From assembly GCA_017449975.1 (NCBI GenBank), contig JAFSYK010000076.1:1-49374 (forward strand): a stretch of 49,374 nucleotides of DNA, written 5' to 3'. The notes beneath the pieces are model-generated. The model searched no databases and was not told where the DNA came from. It saw nothing but the letters and a program-made list of their open reading frames with translations. Below are positions 14,980 to 22,478 of this stretch, one piece after another (the first letter of the stretch is position 1; the number at the start of each line of letters is the position of its first letter). Position numbers and translations under genes: made by a program. This stretch comes from Bacteroidales bacterium. Its GTDB lineage: Bacteria > Bacteroidota > Bacteroidia > Bacteroidales > P3.

Positions 14980-15179
14980 CCGAATTGAATTCGGGGATAA
15001 TGGACAAAGGGGTGGGAAAAGCTTGGGATAATGATCGAATTGAATTTGGGGCCTAATGGACAAAGGAGTGGGAAAGGTTTGGGAAAAGATTGAATTCGGG
15101 GATAATGGACAAAGGGGTGGGAAAGGCTTGGGATAATGATCGAATTGAATTTGGGGATAATGGACAAAGGAGTGGGAAA
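14980..15179 (+). repeat. REP-like array, four units of 50-55 bp
   Basis: Units start near 14980, 15036, 15086 and 15141. Each has GAATTGAATTYGGGG-ATAATGGACAAAGG-RGTGGGAAA and most continue with GCTTGGGATAATGATC. The first unit has the full palindrome CCCGAATTGAATTCGGG. The array lies 85 bases upstream of the REP-associated transposase, and a matching copy lies inside that gene at 15631. Confidence 0.88.
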
Positions 15180-15202
15180 TAGAGAGTTTTCTGACGGGTG
15201 GA

Positions 15203-15210
15203 TATCTTTG
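15203..15210 (+). promoter_or_regulatory. -7 box for the transposase gene
   Basis: TATCTTTG, perfect TAnnTTTG, 55 bases before the ATG and just after the last repeat unit. Confidence 0.55.
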
Positions 15211-15264
15211 GCAATATAATTTGTTTCTTCTCGTTAATTAGAAAAGAATCAGTATAATAGTACC

Positions 15265-16278
15265 ATGTCGGTGCAAGAGAAATGGCAATGGCAAGAGCCG
15301 GGGACGGCTTGGAAGGGAGTCGGGATATATCATGTCACGCTGACGGTGCCATCTCGTGAGCCCTTGCTGGGCACTCTGGCGATTCCGCAGAACGACCCAA
15401 CACAAGCACATGTGATCCGGACTGCATTGGGGGAAGCAATTGTAGAAGAACTCTACGTGATGTGCAAGCACTATCCTTCTATTCGCATTCTCCAATTTTG
15501 CCTTATGCCAGATCATCTGCATGCCATTATTCATGTAACACGGGTTATGGATACCAGTATCCGCAGTGTGATTCGCGGATATTGGCAGGGGGTGAAGAAG
15601 CATGGACGATCACACACTTTGTCGATTAATCCCGAATTAAATTCGGGACCACTGGACAAAGAGACAGGGACAACAGGCAGCGGAACGGAAGCCACCTATC
15701 CATTCCCTGTTTTCACCGAACGCCCGTTCATTCGCTCGCTGTCACGACGAGGGCAATTGGACACGATGATGCGGTATGTGCAGATGAACCCTCAACGGCT
15801 GGCCACCAAACGCCAAAAACCGGGCTTCTTCCGCGTGCAGCGGGGAATCGAGGTTGCGGAACGTAGCTACGACGGCGTGGGGAATGCTACACTACTGATG
15901 GCCGAGCGATTCGAGACCGTACATGTGCGGCGAGCGATGGTACAAGCAGCCGAACAGGGCGACAACGCTCCGCTGCGCGATTACATGAATGGCTGTGTGC
16001 TGGCAGCGCGCCAAGGGTCGGTGATGGTTTCCCCTTTCATCTCACCACAAGAAAAACAGGTGATGGAGGTGCTGTTGAGAGAGCGACTGCCGTTTATCCT
16101 CCTTACAGACAACGGATTTCGCGAATATTACAAGCCAACGAATCGCCTTTTTGACGCTTGTGCAGCAGGACGTGTGCTCATCCTCAGCCCATGGGCGTAT
16201 GATGCCAACAAACGGCATATCAGCCGCGAGAATTGCGTTGCACTCAATATTATGGCAGAAGAAATAACAAAGATATGA
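15265..16278 (+). CDS. REP-associated tyrosine transposase (RAYT) with C-terminal extension
   Basis: 337 residues. The Y1/IS200-like HUH core is clear: MPDHLHAIIH (near 82-91) holds the metal-binding HxH pair, and MMRYVQMNP (about 170) holds the candidate catalytic tyrosine. RAYTs nick and join single-stranded DNA at REP hairpins. Residues about 200-337 form an extra domain (LLRERLPFILLTDNGFREYY, then GRVLILSPWAYDANKRHISR) that looks Rossmann-like and that I cannot assign. Residues about 120-133 are encoded by a copy of the REP palindrome itself. The stop overlaps a vsr stub (ATGA). Good candidate for mobilising the adjacent array. Confidence 0.87.
   Translation: MSVQEKWQWQEPGTAWKGVGIYHVTLTVPSREPLLGTLAIPQNDPTQAHVIRTALGEAIVEELYVMCKHYPSIRILQFCLMPDHLHAIIHVTRVMDTSIRSVIRGYWQGVKKHGRSHTLSINPELNSGPLDKETGTTGSGTEATYPFPVFTERPFIRSLSRRGQLDTMMRYVQMNPQRLATKRQKPGFFRVQRGIEVAERSYDGVGNATLLMAERFETVHVRRAMVQAAEQGDNAPLRDYMNGCVLAARQGSVMVSPFISPQEKQVMEVLLRERLPFILLTDNGFREYYKPTNRLFDACAAGRVLILSPWAYDANKRHISRENCVALNIMAEEITKI
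15631..15670 (+). repeat. REP-like unit inside the transposase gene
   Basis: CCCGAATTAAATTCGGG is a perfect palindrome around one base and is followed by CACTGGACAAAGAGACAGGGA, matching TAATGGACAAAGGGGTGGGA of the upstream array. It is translated in frame as NPELNSGPLDKETG. Confidence 0.85.
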
Positions 16279-16349
16279 CCGACACGATGACACCGGAGCT
16301 GCGGCACCGCTGTATGTCGCAGATACACAGCAAGGGGACGAATTCCTAA
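16275..16349 (+). pseudogene. vsr-like DNA mismatch endonuclease, N-terminal stub
   Basis: 24 codons: MTDTMTPELRHRCMSQIHSK then GTNS and a stop. The pattern (MTD-x-x-TP-E-x-R-x-x-CM-S-x-I) is the typical N-terminus of Vsr very-short-patch repair endonucleases, which are normally about 140 residues. The catalytic part is gone. The ATG overlaps the transposase stop. Confidence 0.6.
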
Positions 16350-16361
16350 AAAAAATTGCCG

Positions 16362-16724
16362 ATGACAGAGATGATGACTTTTGAGGACCGGGCGGCGTTG
16401 CGGCGGTGGCTGGCGGAGAACCATGCTTCGGCGCGCGAGTGCTGGGTGGCTTCGTATCGCAGCAAGGTGCCCATCCCCTCTGCCCTACCCTACCTGGAGG
16501 TGGTGGAGGAGGCGCTCTGTTTCGGCTGGATTGACTCGACCGTCAAGAAGATGCCCGACGGGCGACTGGCCCAGCGCATCTCGCCACGGCGCAAGAAGAG
16601 TCACTGGACCGACCTCAACATCGCCCGCTGCCACGATCTGGAGCGCCGCGGACTGATGACGGAGGCGGGACGGAAGGCGCTCCCCACAACCGCAGCCCAA
16701 CCAACAACATCATACAATGAATAG
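16362..16724 (+). CDS. YdeI/OmpD-associated (OmdA) family protein, shortened
   Basis: 120 residues from ATG 16362 (a TTG two codons earlier is possible). The core motif run is present: WLAENHASARECWVASYRSK, then EVVEEALCFGWIDSTVKKMP with the family's conserved GWIDS, then RISPRRKKSHWTDLNIAR. Relatives I know are about 190 residues and continue past the LMTEAGRKALP point; here the frame ends in a non-family tail (TTAAQPTTSYNE) and overlaps the next gene by 8 bases. It is probably truncated. Function in the family is poorly defined (linked to bacteriocin or peptide resistance). Confidence 0.75.
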   Translation: MTEMMTFEDRAALRRWLAENHASARECWVASYRSKVPIPSALPYLEVVEEALCFGWIDSTVKKMPDGRLAQRISPRRKKSHWTDLNIARCHDLERRGLMTEAGRKALPTTAAQPTTSYNE

Positions 16725-17181
16725 CAAAGAAGAGAAATACCAGCTGCTGACGCAGCAGATCGGTGCGCTCATTGCGGGCGAGACCGACGAGATAGCGGTG
16801 ATGGCCAACGTCTGCGCCCTCATCCATGAGACGATGGGGTTCTTATGGACGGGTTTCTACCGCGTGAAGGACGGCGAACTGCTGCTGGGGCCGTTCCAGG
16901 GACCGCTAGCCTGCATGCACATCGCCTATGGCCGCGGCGTCTGCGGCACCGCATGGAAGCAACGCGAGACAATCGTCGTTCCCGACGTCGAAGCGTTCCC
17001 CGGACATATCGCCTGCAGCAGTCTGTCGCGGTCAGAGATTGTTGTCCCCCTCATCTCCCCCGACGGCGAGGTGCGGGCTGTGCTCGACATCGACAGCAAG
17101 GAGCTGGCGACCTTCGACAGCGTTGACCGGCACTATCTGGAAGCCATCTGTAGAATGATAACCCATCCGTCGGACCTTTGA
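16717..17181 (+). CDS. msrC: Free methionine-(R)-sulfoxide reductase (GAF domain)
   Basis: 154 residues forming a single GAF domain, full length for the fRMsr (YebR/MsrC) family. Landmarks are GFLWTGFYRV, then GPFQGPLACMHIAYGRGVCG and HIACSSLSRSEIVVP; Cys66, Cys76 and Cys100 match the family's catalytic and resolving cysteines. The enzyme reduces free methionine-(R)-sulfoxide in the cytoplasm using thioredoxin. The ATG overlaps the end of the YdeI-like gene, and the next gene begins 35 bases downstream. Confidence 0.92.
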   Translation: MNSKEEKYQLLTQQIGALIAGETDEIAVMANVCALIHETMGFLWTGFYRVKDGELLLGPFQGPLACMHIAYGRGVCGTAWKQRETIVVPDVEAFPGHIACSSLSRSEIVVPLISPDGEVRAVLDIDSKELATFDSVDRHYLEAICRMITHPSDL

Positions 17182-17216
17182 GCAACGACGATACCCACCA
17201 CCAAAAACCTTTACCG

Positions 17217-17900
17217 ATGAAAAGAATATTGCAAGCACTGCTCCTGGCCGTGATGACGATTACTTTCGTCTCCTGCGGAGATAAACAACCGGCTGCGCCA
17301 GCCACCGAAGAGAACGACGCCCTCACCACCATCTGCCTGACGGACACGTCGCGCAACCCCATAGCGGTGCTGGAGAAGCTGATGTCGCAGCCCTCCTGCC
17401 GCATGCACGGACCCGAACACCATGTGTTGGTGGGCGCAGCACTGCTGACGGCCTACAACAACTGCCTGCCCGACAGCGCCAAGCTGGATATGGTGGCGGC
17501 GCTGGCCGAAGTGAAGGAACGCGGACAGCAGGTGCCGGGCGGCGCCTGCGGATATATGGGCGCCTGCGGCGCCGCCATCAGTACGGGCATCTTTATGTCT
17601 GTCGTCACCCGCAACACGCCCTTCTCGACCGACACCTGGCGCTTGTGCAACCTGATGACCGCCCGCGCACTGGAACAGGTGGCGGAGAACGGAGGACCGC
17701 GCTGCTGCAAGCGCGACTCCTACCTCTCGGTGCTGGCAGCCGTCGACTTCGTCAAGACGCACCTCGGCGTGGAGATGGAGAAACCCGAGGTGCGCTGCTC
17801 CCGCAGCCAGATCAACGCCCAGTGCATCGGAAAAAAGTGTCCCTTTTCACCGGTGACGGCGGACGAGGACGACCCCTCCGACCCGCAGGGCGAAAAATAG
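17217..17900 (+). CDS. Lipoprotein with a DUF5714-like cysteine-rich domain
   Basis: 227 residues from ATG 17217, chosen because it gives a lipoprotein signal (MKRILQALLLAVMTITFVSC, lipobox FVSC); an upstream ATG at 17178 would bury it. The mature part is helical and cysteine-rich: CRMHGPEHHVLVGAALLTAY, then GACGYMGACGAAISTGI, ENGGPRCCKRDS and a C-terminal CIGKKCPF. The HGPEHH-LVGAAL pattern fits DUF5714. The paired cysteines suggest metal or redox binding, but the function is unknown. Probably co-transcribed with msrC. Confidence 0.8.
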   Translation: MKRILQALLLAVMTITFVSCGDKQPAAPATEENDALTTICLTDTSRNPIAVLEKLMSQPSCRMHGPEHHVLVGAALLTAYNNCLPDSAKLDMVAALAEVKERGQQVPGGACGYMGACGAAISTGIFMSVVTRNTPFSTDTWRLCNLMTARALEQVAENGGPRCCKRDSYLSVLAAVDFVKTHLGVEMEKPEVRCSRSQINAQCIGKKCPFSPVTADEDDPSDPQGEK

Positions 17901-17987
17901 CCGCCGACTGACCGAAAAAAATTTTACAACGGGGTGTAACATTCTCCTGTTTTGCCATACTATAAAGGTAGGCAAAACGATAGTCTG

Positions 17988-18143
17988 TCACCACTCCCAC
18001 TCCTCGACTTCGTAGGAAGGTACCGTGTCCGAGGTGGCCTGCGCGGCGCTTCCCGCGTTGCTGTCCACGTCGTCGGTTTTGGAACAGGAGACCGCCAACA
18101 GCGCAAGCGCTACAAGGGGGAGGAGGATTCGGGAGACACTCAT
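17988..18143 (-). CDS. Small acidic lipoprotein (51 aa)
   Basis: Begins MSVSRILLPLVALALLAVSC with lipobox AVSC, then a 31-residue acidic tail (SKTDDVDSNAGSAAQATSDT, ending YEVEEWEW). The start, signal peptide and GC-rich codon use are coherent although the gene is short. The tail is too small to fold into a domain; it may be a surface-exposed or membrane-tethered acidic peptide. Convergent with the lipoprotein gene at 17217-17900. Confidence 0.6.
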   Translation of the reverse strand: MSVSRILLPLVALALLAVSCSKTDDVDSNAGSAAQATSDTVPSYEVEEWEW

Positions 18144-18190
18144 GGGGTGGGACTGCTTTCGTTGCGCCGCTGCTGCCCAGAAAAAAAATT

Positions 18191-18338
18191 ATCCGTGAGA
18201 CTTTCTTGTCGACGTGGAGGTTCGCCAAAACCCGCATTACACCAAGAAAGCTCACGGATATCCGTGAACGCTTTCCTTTTCTTTTGTAATGCAATTGAAA
18301 TTTGGCGATTTCCACGTACAAAGAAAAGCAAAAGACGC
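18191..18338. repeat. Pair of inverted MITE-like elements
   Basis: Unit X (18191-18259, 69 bp) has perfect 9-bp terminal inverted repeats (ATCCGTGAG...CTCACGGAT), extended to about 17 bp by ACTTTCTTG / CAAGAAAG. Unit Y (18260-18338) is a diverged reverse complement of X: GCTTTC, GTAATGC, TTTGGCGA and TCCACGT appear in the order expected. The join is the 16-bp palindrome TCACGGATATCCGTGA. No gene lies in 18144-18508. Confidence 0.65.
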
Positions 18339-18457
18339 TTTTAAATATTTATCTATTTATGTCTCTATTCGGTAGGATAATTTTTGGTTAGGAGTAGCAG
18401 TACAACCGTGACGTTGTGCATACTTGGTTAATTACAAGGCAAAAATACGAAGAAAAA

Positions 18458-18490
18458 GAAAAAGCTGATGGAAATTCCATCAGCTTTTTT
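18458..18490 (-). terminator. Terminator of the nitroreductase gene (symmetric, possibly bidirectional)
   Basis: AAAAAGCTGATGGAA pairs with TTCCATCAGCTTTTT; on either strand the stem is followed by T residues. It lies 18 bases past the stop of the gene at 18509. Confidence 0.88.
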
Positions 18491-18508
18491 ATCAAGAAGG
18501 TCTTGCGA

Positions 18509-19039
18509 CTACTTCACAATGCGGTAGTAGTTCTCCTTGCGCGGCTTGGGAGCGGCCAGCGGCTGTGCCGCGTAGCCCAGCGCCAAGGCGCCGATGCCCA
18601 TCAGTCCGTCGGGCAGGCCGAGGCGACGCATGAGGTCGCGACCCTCGTCGGTGTCGAACATCTCACGCTCACGGTTGATCCAGCAGGAGGCCAGACCGAT
18701 GGCGTGGGCGGCATTCATCATATTGCCCAGCACCAGCGAACCGTCGCAGACGCCGTGGGGCCACTTGTCCGGACGCGACGTGAAGACCAGCACGATGGTC
18801 GGCGCGCCATAGTAGGGGTTGTCATTGGTGCCCATCACCGCAGCATTCATGCGTACCAGCTGCGCCACCATGTCGGGGTTCTGCACAGCCACAATCCAGG
18901 GGTCCTGCACGCCACGGGCCGTCGGGGCGTAGGTGCCGGCCTCGAGGACGGCCTGCAACTCATCGTCGCGGATCTGATCGGGACGGTAGGCGCGCACGCT
19001 GCGCCGCTCACGGAGAGATTGAAGAATAGGGTTATCCAT
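18509..19039 (-). CDS. Nitroreductase-family flavoprotein
   Basis: 176 residues, normal for the compact FMN-dependent nitroreductase family. N-terminal LRERRSVRAYRPDQI contains the RRSxRxY FMN-phosphate motif; GTYAPTARGVQDPW is the conserved APTA block, and GLASCWINR plus LALGYAA near the C-terminus complete the fold. Such dimeric cytoplasmic enzymes reduce quinones or nitro compounds with NAD(P)H; the substrate here is unknown. Single gene with a TTAGACYAATTGG repeat tract upstream and a strong terminator downstream. Confidence 0.92.
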   Translation of the reverse strand: MDNPILQSLRERRSVRAYRPDQIRDDELQAVLEAGTYAPTARGVQDPWIVAVQNPDMVAQLVRMNAAVMGTNDNPYYGAPTIVLVFTSRPDKWPHGVCDGSLVLGNMMNAAHAIGLASCWINREREMFDTDEGRDLMRRLGLPDGLMGIGALALGYAAQPLAAPKPRKENYYRIVK

Positions 19040-19072
19040 GGAAAAGAACGTGTTAGTGTGGGAATGTGTCTT

Positions 19073-19135
19073 ATTGGACTAATTAGACCAATTAGTCTAA
19101 TTGGTTTTAGTTTTTAGCTTTTACTTTTTACTTTA
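19073..19135. repeat. TTAGACYAATTGG and TTTTAGTTTTTAG repeat tracts
   Basis: 19073-19104 holds about three degenerate units of the ATTGGACTAATTAGACCAAT kind; 19104-19135 holds TTTTAGT/TTTTACT units. Both families recur elsewhere in the window (41863, 46421 and 48345; 731, 23565 and 31353). Confidence 0.7.
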
Positions 19136-21007
19136 TTTAAAAAGGGCCTCGATCTGGTCGTTGTAGAAAGCGGCGACGTTGCGGCGGATGAGTTTCTGCG
19201 TGGGGGTGAGGAACTTGTTGGCCTCGCTCCAGGTGTCGGCGACGAGGACAAACTTGCGTATGCGCTCGGTCTCGCCCAGCTCGGCATTGTATTTATCCAT
19301 AACCCTCTGGTAGCGGGCTATGACCATCTTGTCGGCAATCAGCTCCTCGCGGGTCTTGTCCAGCTTCCGCTCGGCCTTGGCCTTGCCGCCCTTCGACTTT
19401 TTGGACTTCTTGCCCTTCGCAGCCTTGTCCGCCGGAGCGGGAGCAGACGTGGAATGGCGCAGATACCAGTCGCCCAGCATGTCGAAATCGGGCGCGATGA
19501 CGGCGGCAGCGAACTTCTGGTCGGCGCCCACCACCATCATGTCGAGGATAAACGGCGACTGCTTCATCTTCTCCTCGATGACTTCGGGATTGATGTATTT
19601 GCCCATCGAGGTCTTGAACATGCTCTTGGTGCGGCCGGTGATGAAGAGGTAGCCTTCGGGGTCGAAATAGCCAGTGTCGCCCGTGTGGAACCAACCCTCG
19701 GCGTCGATGGCCTCGGCGGTGAGTTCGGGCTGGTTGTAGTAGCCCTTCATCACGTTGCCGCCACGACACTGAATCTCGTTGGTCTCTTTGTCGATGCGCA
19801 CCTCGATGGAACGCATGGCGAAGCCCACGGAGCCGATGCGGCGACCCTTCTTGTTGCTGTTGGTCACGGCGATGAGCGGCGAACACTCGGTGAGGCCGTA
19901 GCCCTCGTAGAGGTCGAGACCCACGCAGGAAAAGAAACGGGTGAGGCGCGGCTGGATGGTGGCGCCACCGCTGACGAGCATATAGAGCTCGCCACCCATG
20001 CTCTCGCGAATCTCTTTATAGACCAACTTGTCGGCAATCTTTTTCTGAATCTTGTACCAAGCGCTGAGCTTCGACTCGTCGAGATCGTACTGGAACGCCA
20101 GGTCGATGGCCCAGTCGAAAATCTTCTTGCCCACGCCACTCATCTTCTCGCCCTTGCGGAAGATTTTGTCGTAGACCTTCTCGATGAAGCGCGGCACGCA
20201 GGCCATCATATTGGGGCTGATCTCCTTGCAGTTGTCGCCCACCTTGGCGATGCTCTCGGCATAGGCCACGGTGAAGCAGAGCCACTGGTAGAGGTAGCCC
20301 ATCATGCGCTCGTAGATGTGGCACATGGGCAGCCAGCTGAGGGCCTTGGTCCAGGTCTTTCCGGGGCTTTCCTTGATTTCCTGCACATTCATAATCAGGC
20401 CGCGGTGGGTCAGCATGGCACCCTTGGGCACACCCGTGGTGCCGCTGGTGTAGATCATGGTGCAGACATCGTCGATGGTCAGCGCATCCTTGATTTCCTG
20501 CAGCTTGGCGGGAGCGTCGGGATGCTCGGCCAGATAGCGGCGACCCAGCTCATAGATATCGTCCATCGACTTCACCTCCTCCATGGGGACGATGGTGCAT
20601 AAATTTTCCAGATGGGGCAGCTTCTCGCGGATATTGCTGATTTTCTTATACAGCGTGGGGGTCTCCACCACCAGCAGACGCACCTGGGCGTCGTTGAGGA
20701 TATACTGGTAGTCCTCCTCGCTGATGGTCGGATAGATAGGCAGCAACACGGCACCCGTCTGCTGCACGCCGAAATCCACATAGTTCCACTCGGGCCGGCC
20801 GGCACTGATGAGGCCGACATTCTCGCCCTTCTTCACACCGAGGTGCAGCAGGGCGTAGCTGATGAGGTTCGACTTTTCAATATACTCGTCAATATAGTGA
20901 CTCACCCACTGTCCGTTCTCCTTGAACTGGAACACGGGACGCTCGGGATGCAAAGCTTTACGCCACTCCAAAAGGTCAAATAATCGACACGGTTCTTGTA
21001 ACTCCAT
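19133..21007 (-). CDS. fadD: Long-chain fatty-acid--CoA ligase (AMP-forming)
   Basis: 624 residues from ATG 21007 (MELQEPCRLFDLLEWRKALH); a longer frame upstream runs through the promoter. The adenylate-forming fold is clear: TMIYTSGTTGVPKGAMLTHR (P-loop), YEGYGLTECSP, EGWFHTGDTGYFD, GRTKSMFKTSMGKYINPEVI. It activates fatty acids to acyl-CoA through an acyl-adenylate. An insertion near 525-550 is very rich in Lys, Ala and Ser (KGKKSKKSKGGKAKAE), probably a disordered basic loop in the C-terminal domain. Promoter box TACATTTG at 21035. Confidence 0.93.
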   Translation of the reverse strand: MELQEPCRLFDLLEWRKALHPERPVFQFKENGQWVSHYIDEYIEKSNLISYALLHLGVKKGENVGLISAGRPEWNYVDFGVQQTGAVLLPIYPTISEEDYQYILNDAQVRLLVVETPTLYKKISNIREKLPHLENLCTIVPMEEVKSMDDIYELGRRYLAEHPDAPAKLQEIKDALTIDDVCTMIYTSGTTGVPKGAMLTHRGLIMNVQEIKESPGKTWTKALSWLPMCHIYERMMGYLYQWLCFTVAYAESIAKVGDNCKEISPNMMACVPRFIEKVYDKIFRKGEKMSGVGKKIFDWAIDLAFQYDLDESKLSAWYKIQKKIADKLVYKEIRESMGGELYMLVSGGATIQPRLTRFFSCVGLDLYEGYGLTECSPLIAVTNSNKKGRRIGSVGFAMRSIEVRIDKETNEIQCRGGNVMKGYYNQPELTAEAIDAEGWFHTGDTGYFDPEGYLFITGRTKSMFKTSMGKYINPEVIEEKMKQSPFILDMMVVGADQKFAAAVIAPDFDMLGDWYLRHSTSAPAPADKAAKGKKSKKSKGGKAKAERKLDKTREELIADKMVIARYQRVMDKYNAELGETERIRKFVLVADTWSEANKFLTPTQKLIRRNVAAFYNDQIEALFK

Positions 21008-21034
21008 ATGGTCTTTTGATTGGTTAATAAGGTG

Positions 21035-21042
21035 CAAATGTA
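21035..21042 (-). promoter_or_regulatory. -7 box for the acyl-CoA ligase gene
   Basis: TACATTTG on the minus strand, 28 bases before the chosen ATG; it supports that start over the longer frame. Confidence 0.6.
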
Positions 21043-21173
21043 CAAAAAAATGCGAAAAAAACCTAAAAATGCTCCCCCTTTTTATTCGTTCAAATTGTGC
21101 AACCAACAGACAATAAAGCCACGCAAACGGCGTTATATGTCGTGTGTGGACCCACCCGTCCGCCAGACAAAAC

Positions 21174-21536
21174 ATGAGGGAGTACCTGGTCATATCAACA
21201 AACGTCGACCTGCTGCGCGTGGCATCGGAGAGCATTGTCTTCATCTCCTCCGACGGCAACTACTCGTCGTTTGTCTTCACCTACGGCGAGTCGCGGGTGG
21301 TGACCATGCAGCTCGGCCAGGTGGAGCGCCTGCTGGCCATACAGCTGGACCGCAGCGGCGCCGACTTCATCCGCATCGGCAAGAGCCTCATCATCAACCG
21401 CAACTTCATCAGCTATATCAACCTCACCAAGCAGCAGCTGGTGCTGTCCGACGGACATGCCACCAGCCACAGCCTCACCGCGTCGCGCGAAGCACTGAAG
21501 CAGCTCAAGGAGTTAATCGAAAAAGGATTGCAATGA
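21174..21536 (+). CDS. LytTR DNA-binding protein without receiver domain
   Basis: 120 residues from ATG 21174 (an ATG at 21144 is possible). It is a bare LytTR domain: VASESIVFISSDGNYSSFVF, then QLDRSGADFIRIGKSLIINR and FISYINLTKQQLVLSDG, the typical three-strand DNA-binding core with the HRS/GKSxIIN recognition loop. Stand-alone LytTR proteins regulate nearby genes and often pair with a membrane protein. Here the stop overlaps the start of the next, membrane-anchored gene (ATGA), so the two are likely co-regulated, possibly as regulator and sensor or inhibitor. Confidence 0.88.
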   Translation: MREYLVISTNVDLLRVASESIVFISSDGNYSSFVFTYGESRVVTMQLGQVERLLAIQLDRSGADFIRIGKSLIINRNFISYINLTKQQLVLSDGHATSHSLTASREALKQLKELIEKGLQ

Positions 21537-22396
21537 ACAAGATGAACGAAATAGACGACAACGAAATCCGCGTCATCGGCGACGGCGGCGGCGACCGCAA
21601 GCGGCTGCCCTGGTGGGTGTGGCTGCTGGCAGGCATCGCTGTCGTGGCGGTGGCTGTTGTCGTACTGCAGCCGAAAGCAGCAAACGCACCGTCACCCAAA
21701 CCGTCCGGCAACGCCGCCACGCAACAGGCCGACGGCACCCCGTCCGACATCTGGCTTGAAAACACCGACGCCCAGCTGCCCTCCTGCACCCTTGTCACCG
21801 ACACGCTCATCGACACCATCCATCTGCAGATTTACACCCCCTACAATGCCGTGCCCGAGCTGCATGTGGGCCGCATCGACACCGCCGACAGCGACATCAT
21901 CCTGGCCGCCATGGCCGCCGACCTGCGGCGCGACAACGGCAAGATTGTCGGCGCCTTTGTCCTGGCCGGCGAACCGCTGTCATGGGGGCTCTCCAAGAAA
22001 GGCTACTGCGCCATCCTCGACGGACGCATCACCCTCGGCATGGCCGACAACTCGCCGCTCTTCGAGCAGGCCACCGAGCAGGGCGGCTATTTCTTCCGCC
22101 AGTACCCGTCGGTCGACGCCGGCACACCTGTCGAGAACCGTCCCGAGAACGCCTCGTTCCGTCGCGCGCTCTGTCTGCTGGACGGCAAGGTCTGCATCAT
22201 CGGATGCACCGACCGGGTGCTGATGAACGACTTCAGCGCCACGCTGGTCAAACTCGGCGTGAGCGAAGCCCTCTTCCTAGTGGGTGGCACCGCCGACGGC
22301 TGGTGCCGCACTGCCGACGGCAGCTTCATCCGTTTCGGCTCCGCCTGGGCCCGCAACGCGAAATACATGAACCATATCGTCTTCCGCAAACAGTAG
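21533..22396 (+). CDS. Membrane-anchored protein with phosphodiester-glycosidase-like domain
   Basis: 287 residues. A charged cytosolic N-terminus of about 25 residues precedes one membrane helix (WWVWLLAGIAVVAVAVVVL), then a low-complexity Pro/Ala linker and an extracytoplasmic domain. That domain has GYCAILDGRITLGMADNSPL, an EQGGYFFRQYP segment, then RRALCLLDGKVCIIGC and VSEALFLVGG, a pattern similar to phosphodiester glycosidase (NAGPA/DUF2233) domains; assignment is tentative. It overlaps the LytTR gene by 4 bases. It may receive a signal outside and affect the LytTR regulator, which is inference. Confidence 0.7.
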   Translation: MNKMNEIDDNEIRVIGDGGGDRKRLPWWVWLLAGIAVVAVAVVVLQPKAANAPSPKPSGNAATQQADGTPSDIWLENTDAQLPSCTLVTDTLIDTIHLQIYTPYNAVPELHVGRIDTADSDIILAAMAADLRRDNGKIVGAFVLAGEPLSWGLSKKGYCAILDGRITLGMADNSPLFEQATEQGGYFFRQYPSVDAGTPVENRPENASFRRALCLLDGKVCIIGCTDRVLMNDFSATLVKLGVSEALFLVGGTADGWCRTADGSFIRFGSAWARNAKYMNHIVFRKQ

Positions 22397-22478
22397 CGGA
22401 CCCCTTCAGCGGCGCAATCGGGTTACCAAATCGCACCCGAGACCCCATTTCATACACCAAAGACTACACTTCATACAA

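Noticed and set aside
14980-15179. Regularly spaced repeats that might suggest a CRISPR array
   Set aside because: The spacers between the conserved words are themselves repeats, unit length varies (50-55 bp), and the units are palindromic REP-like sequence beside a RAYT gene. No cas genes are present.
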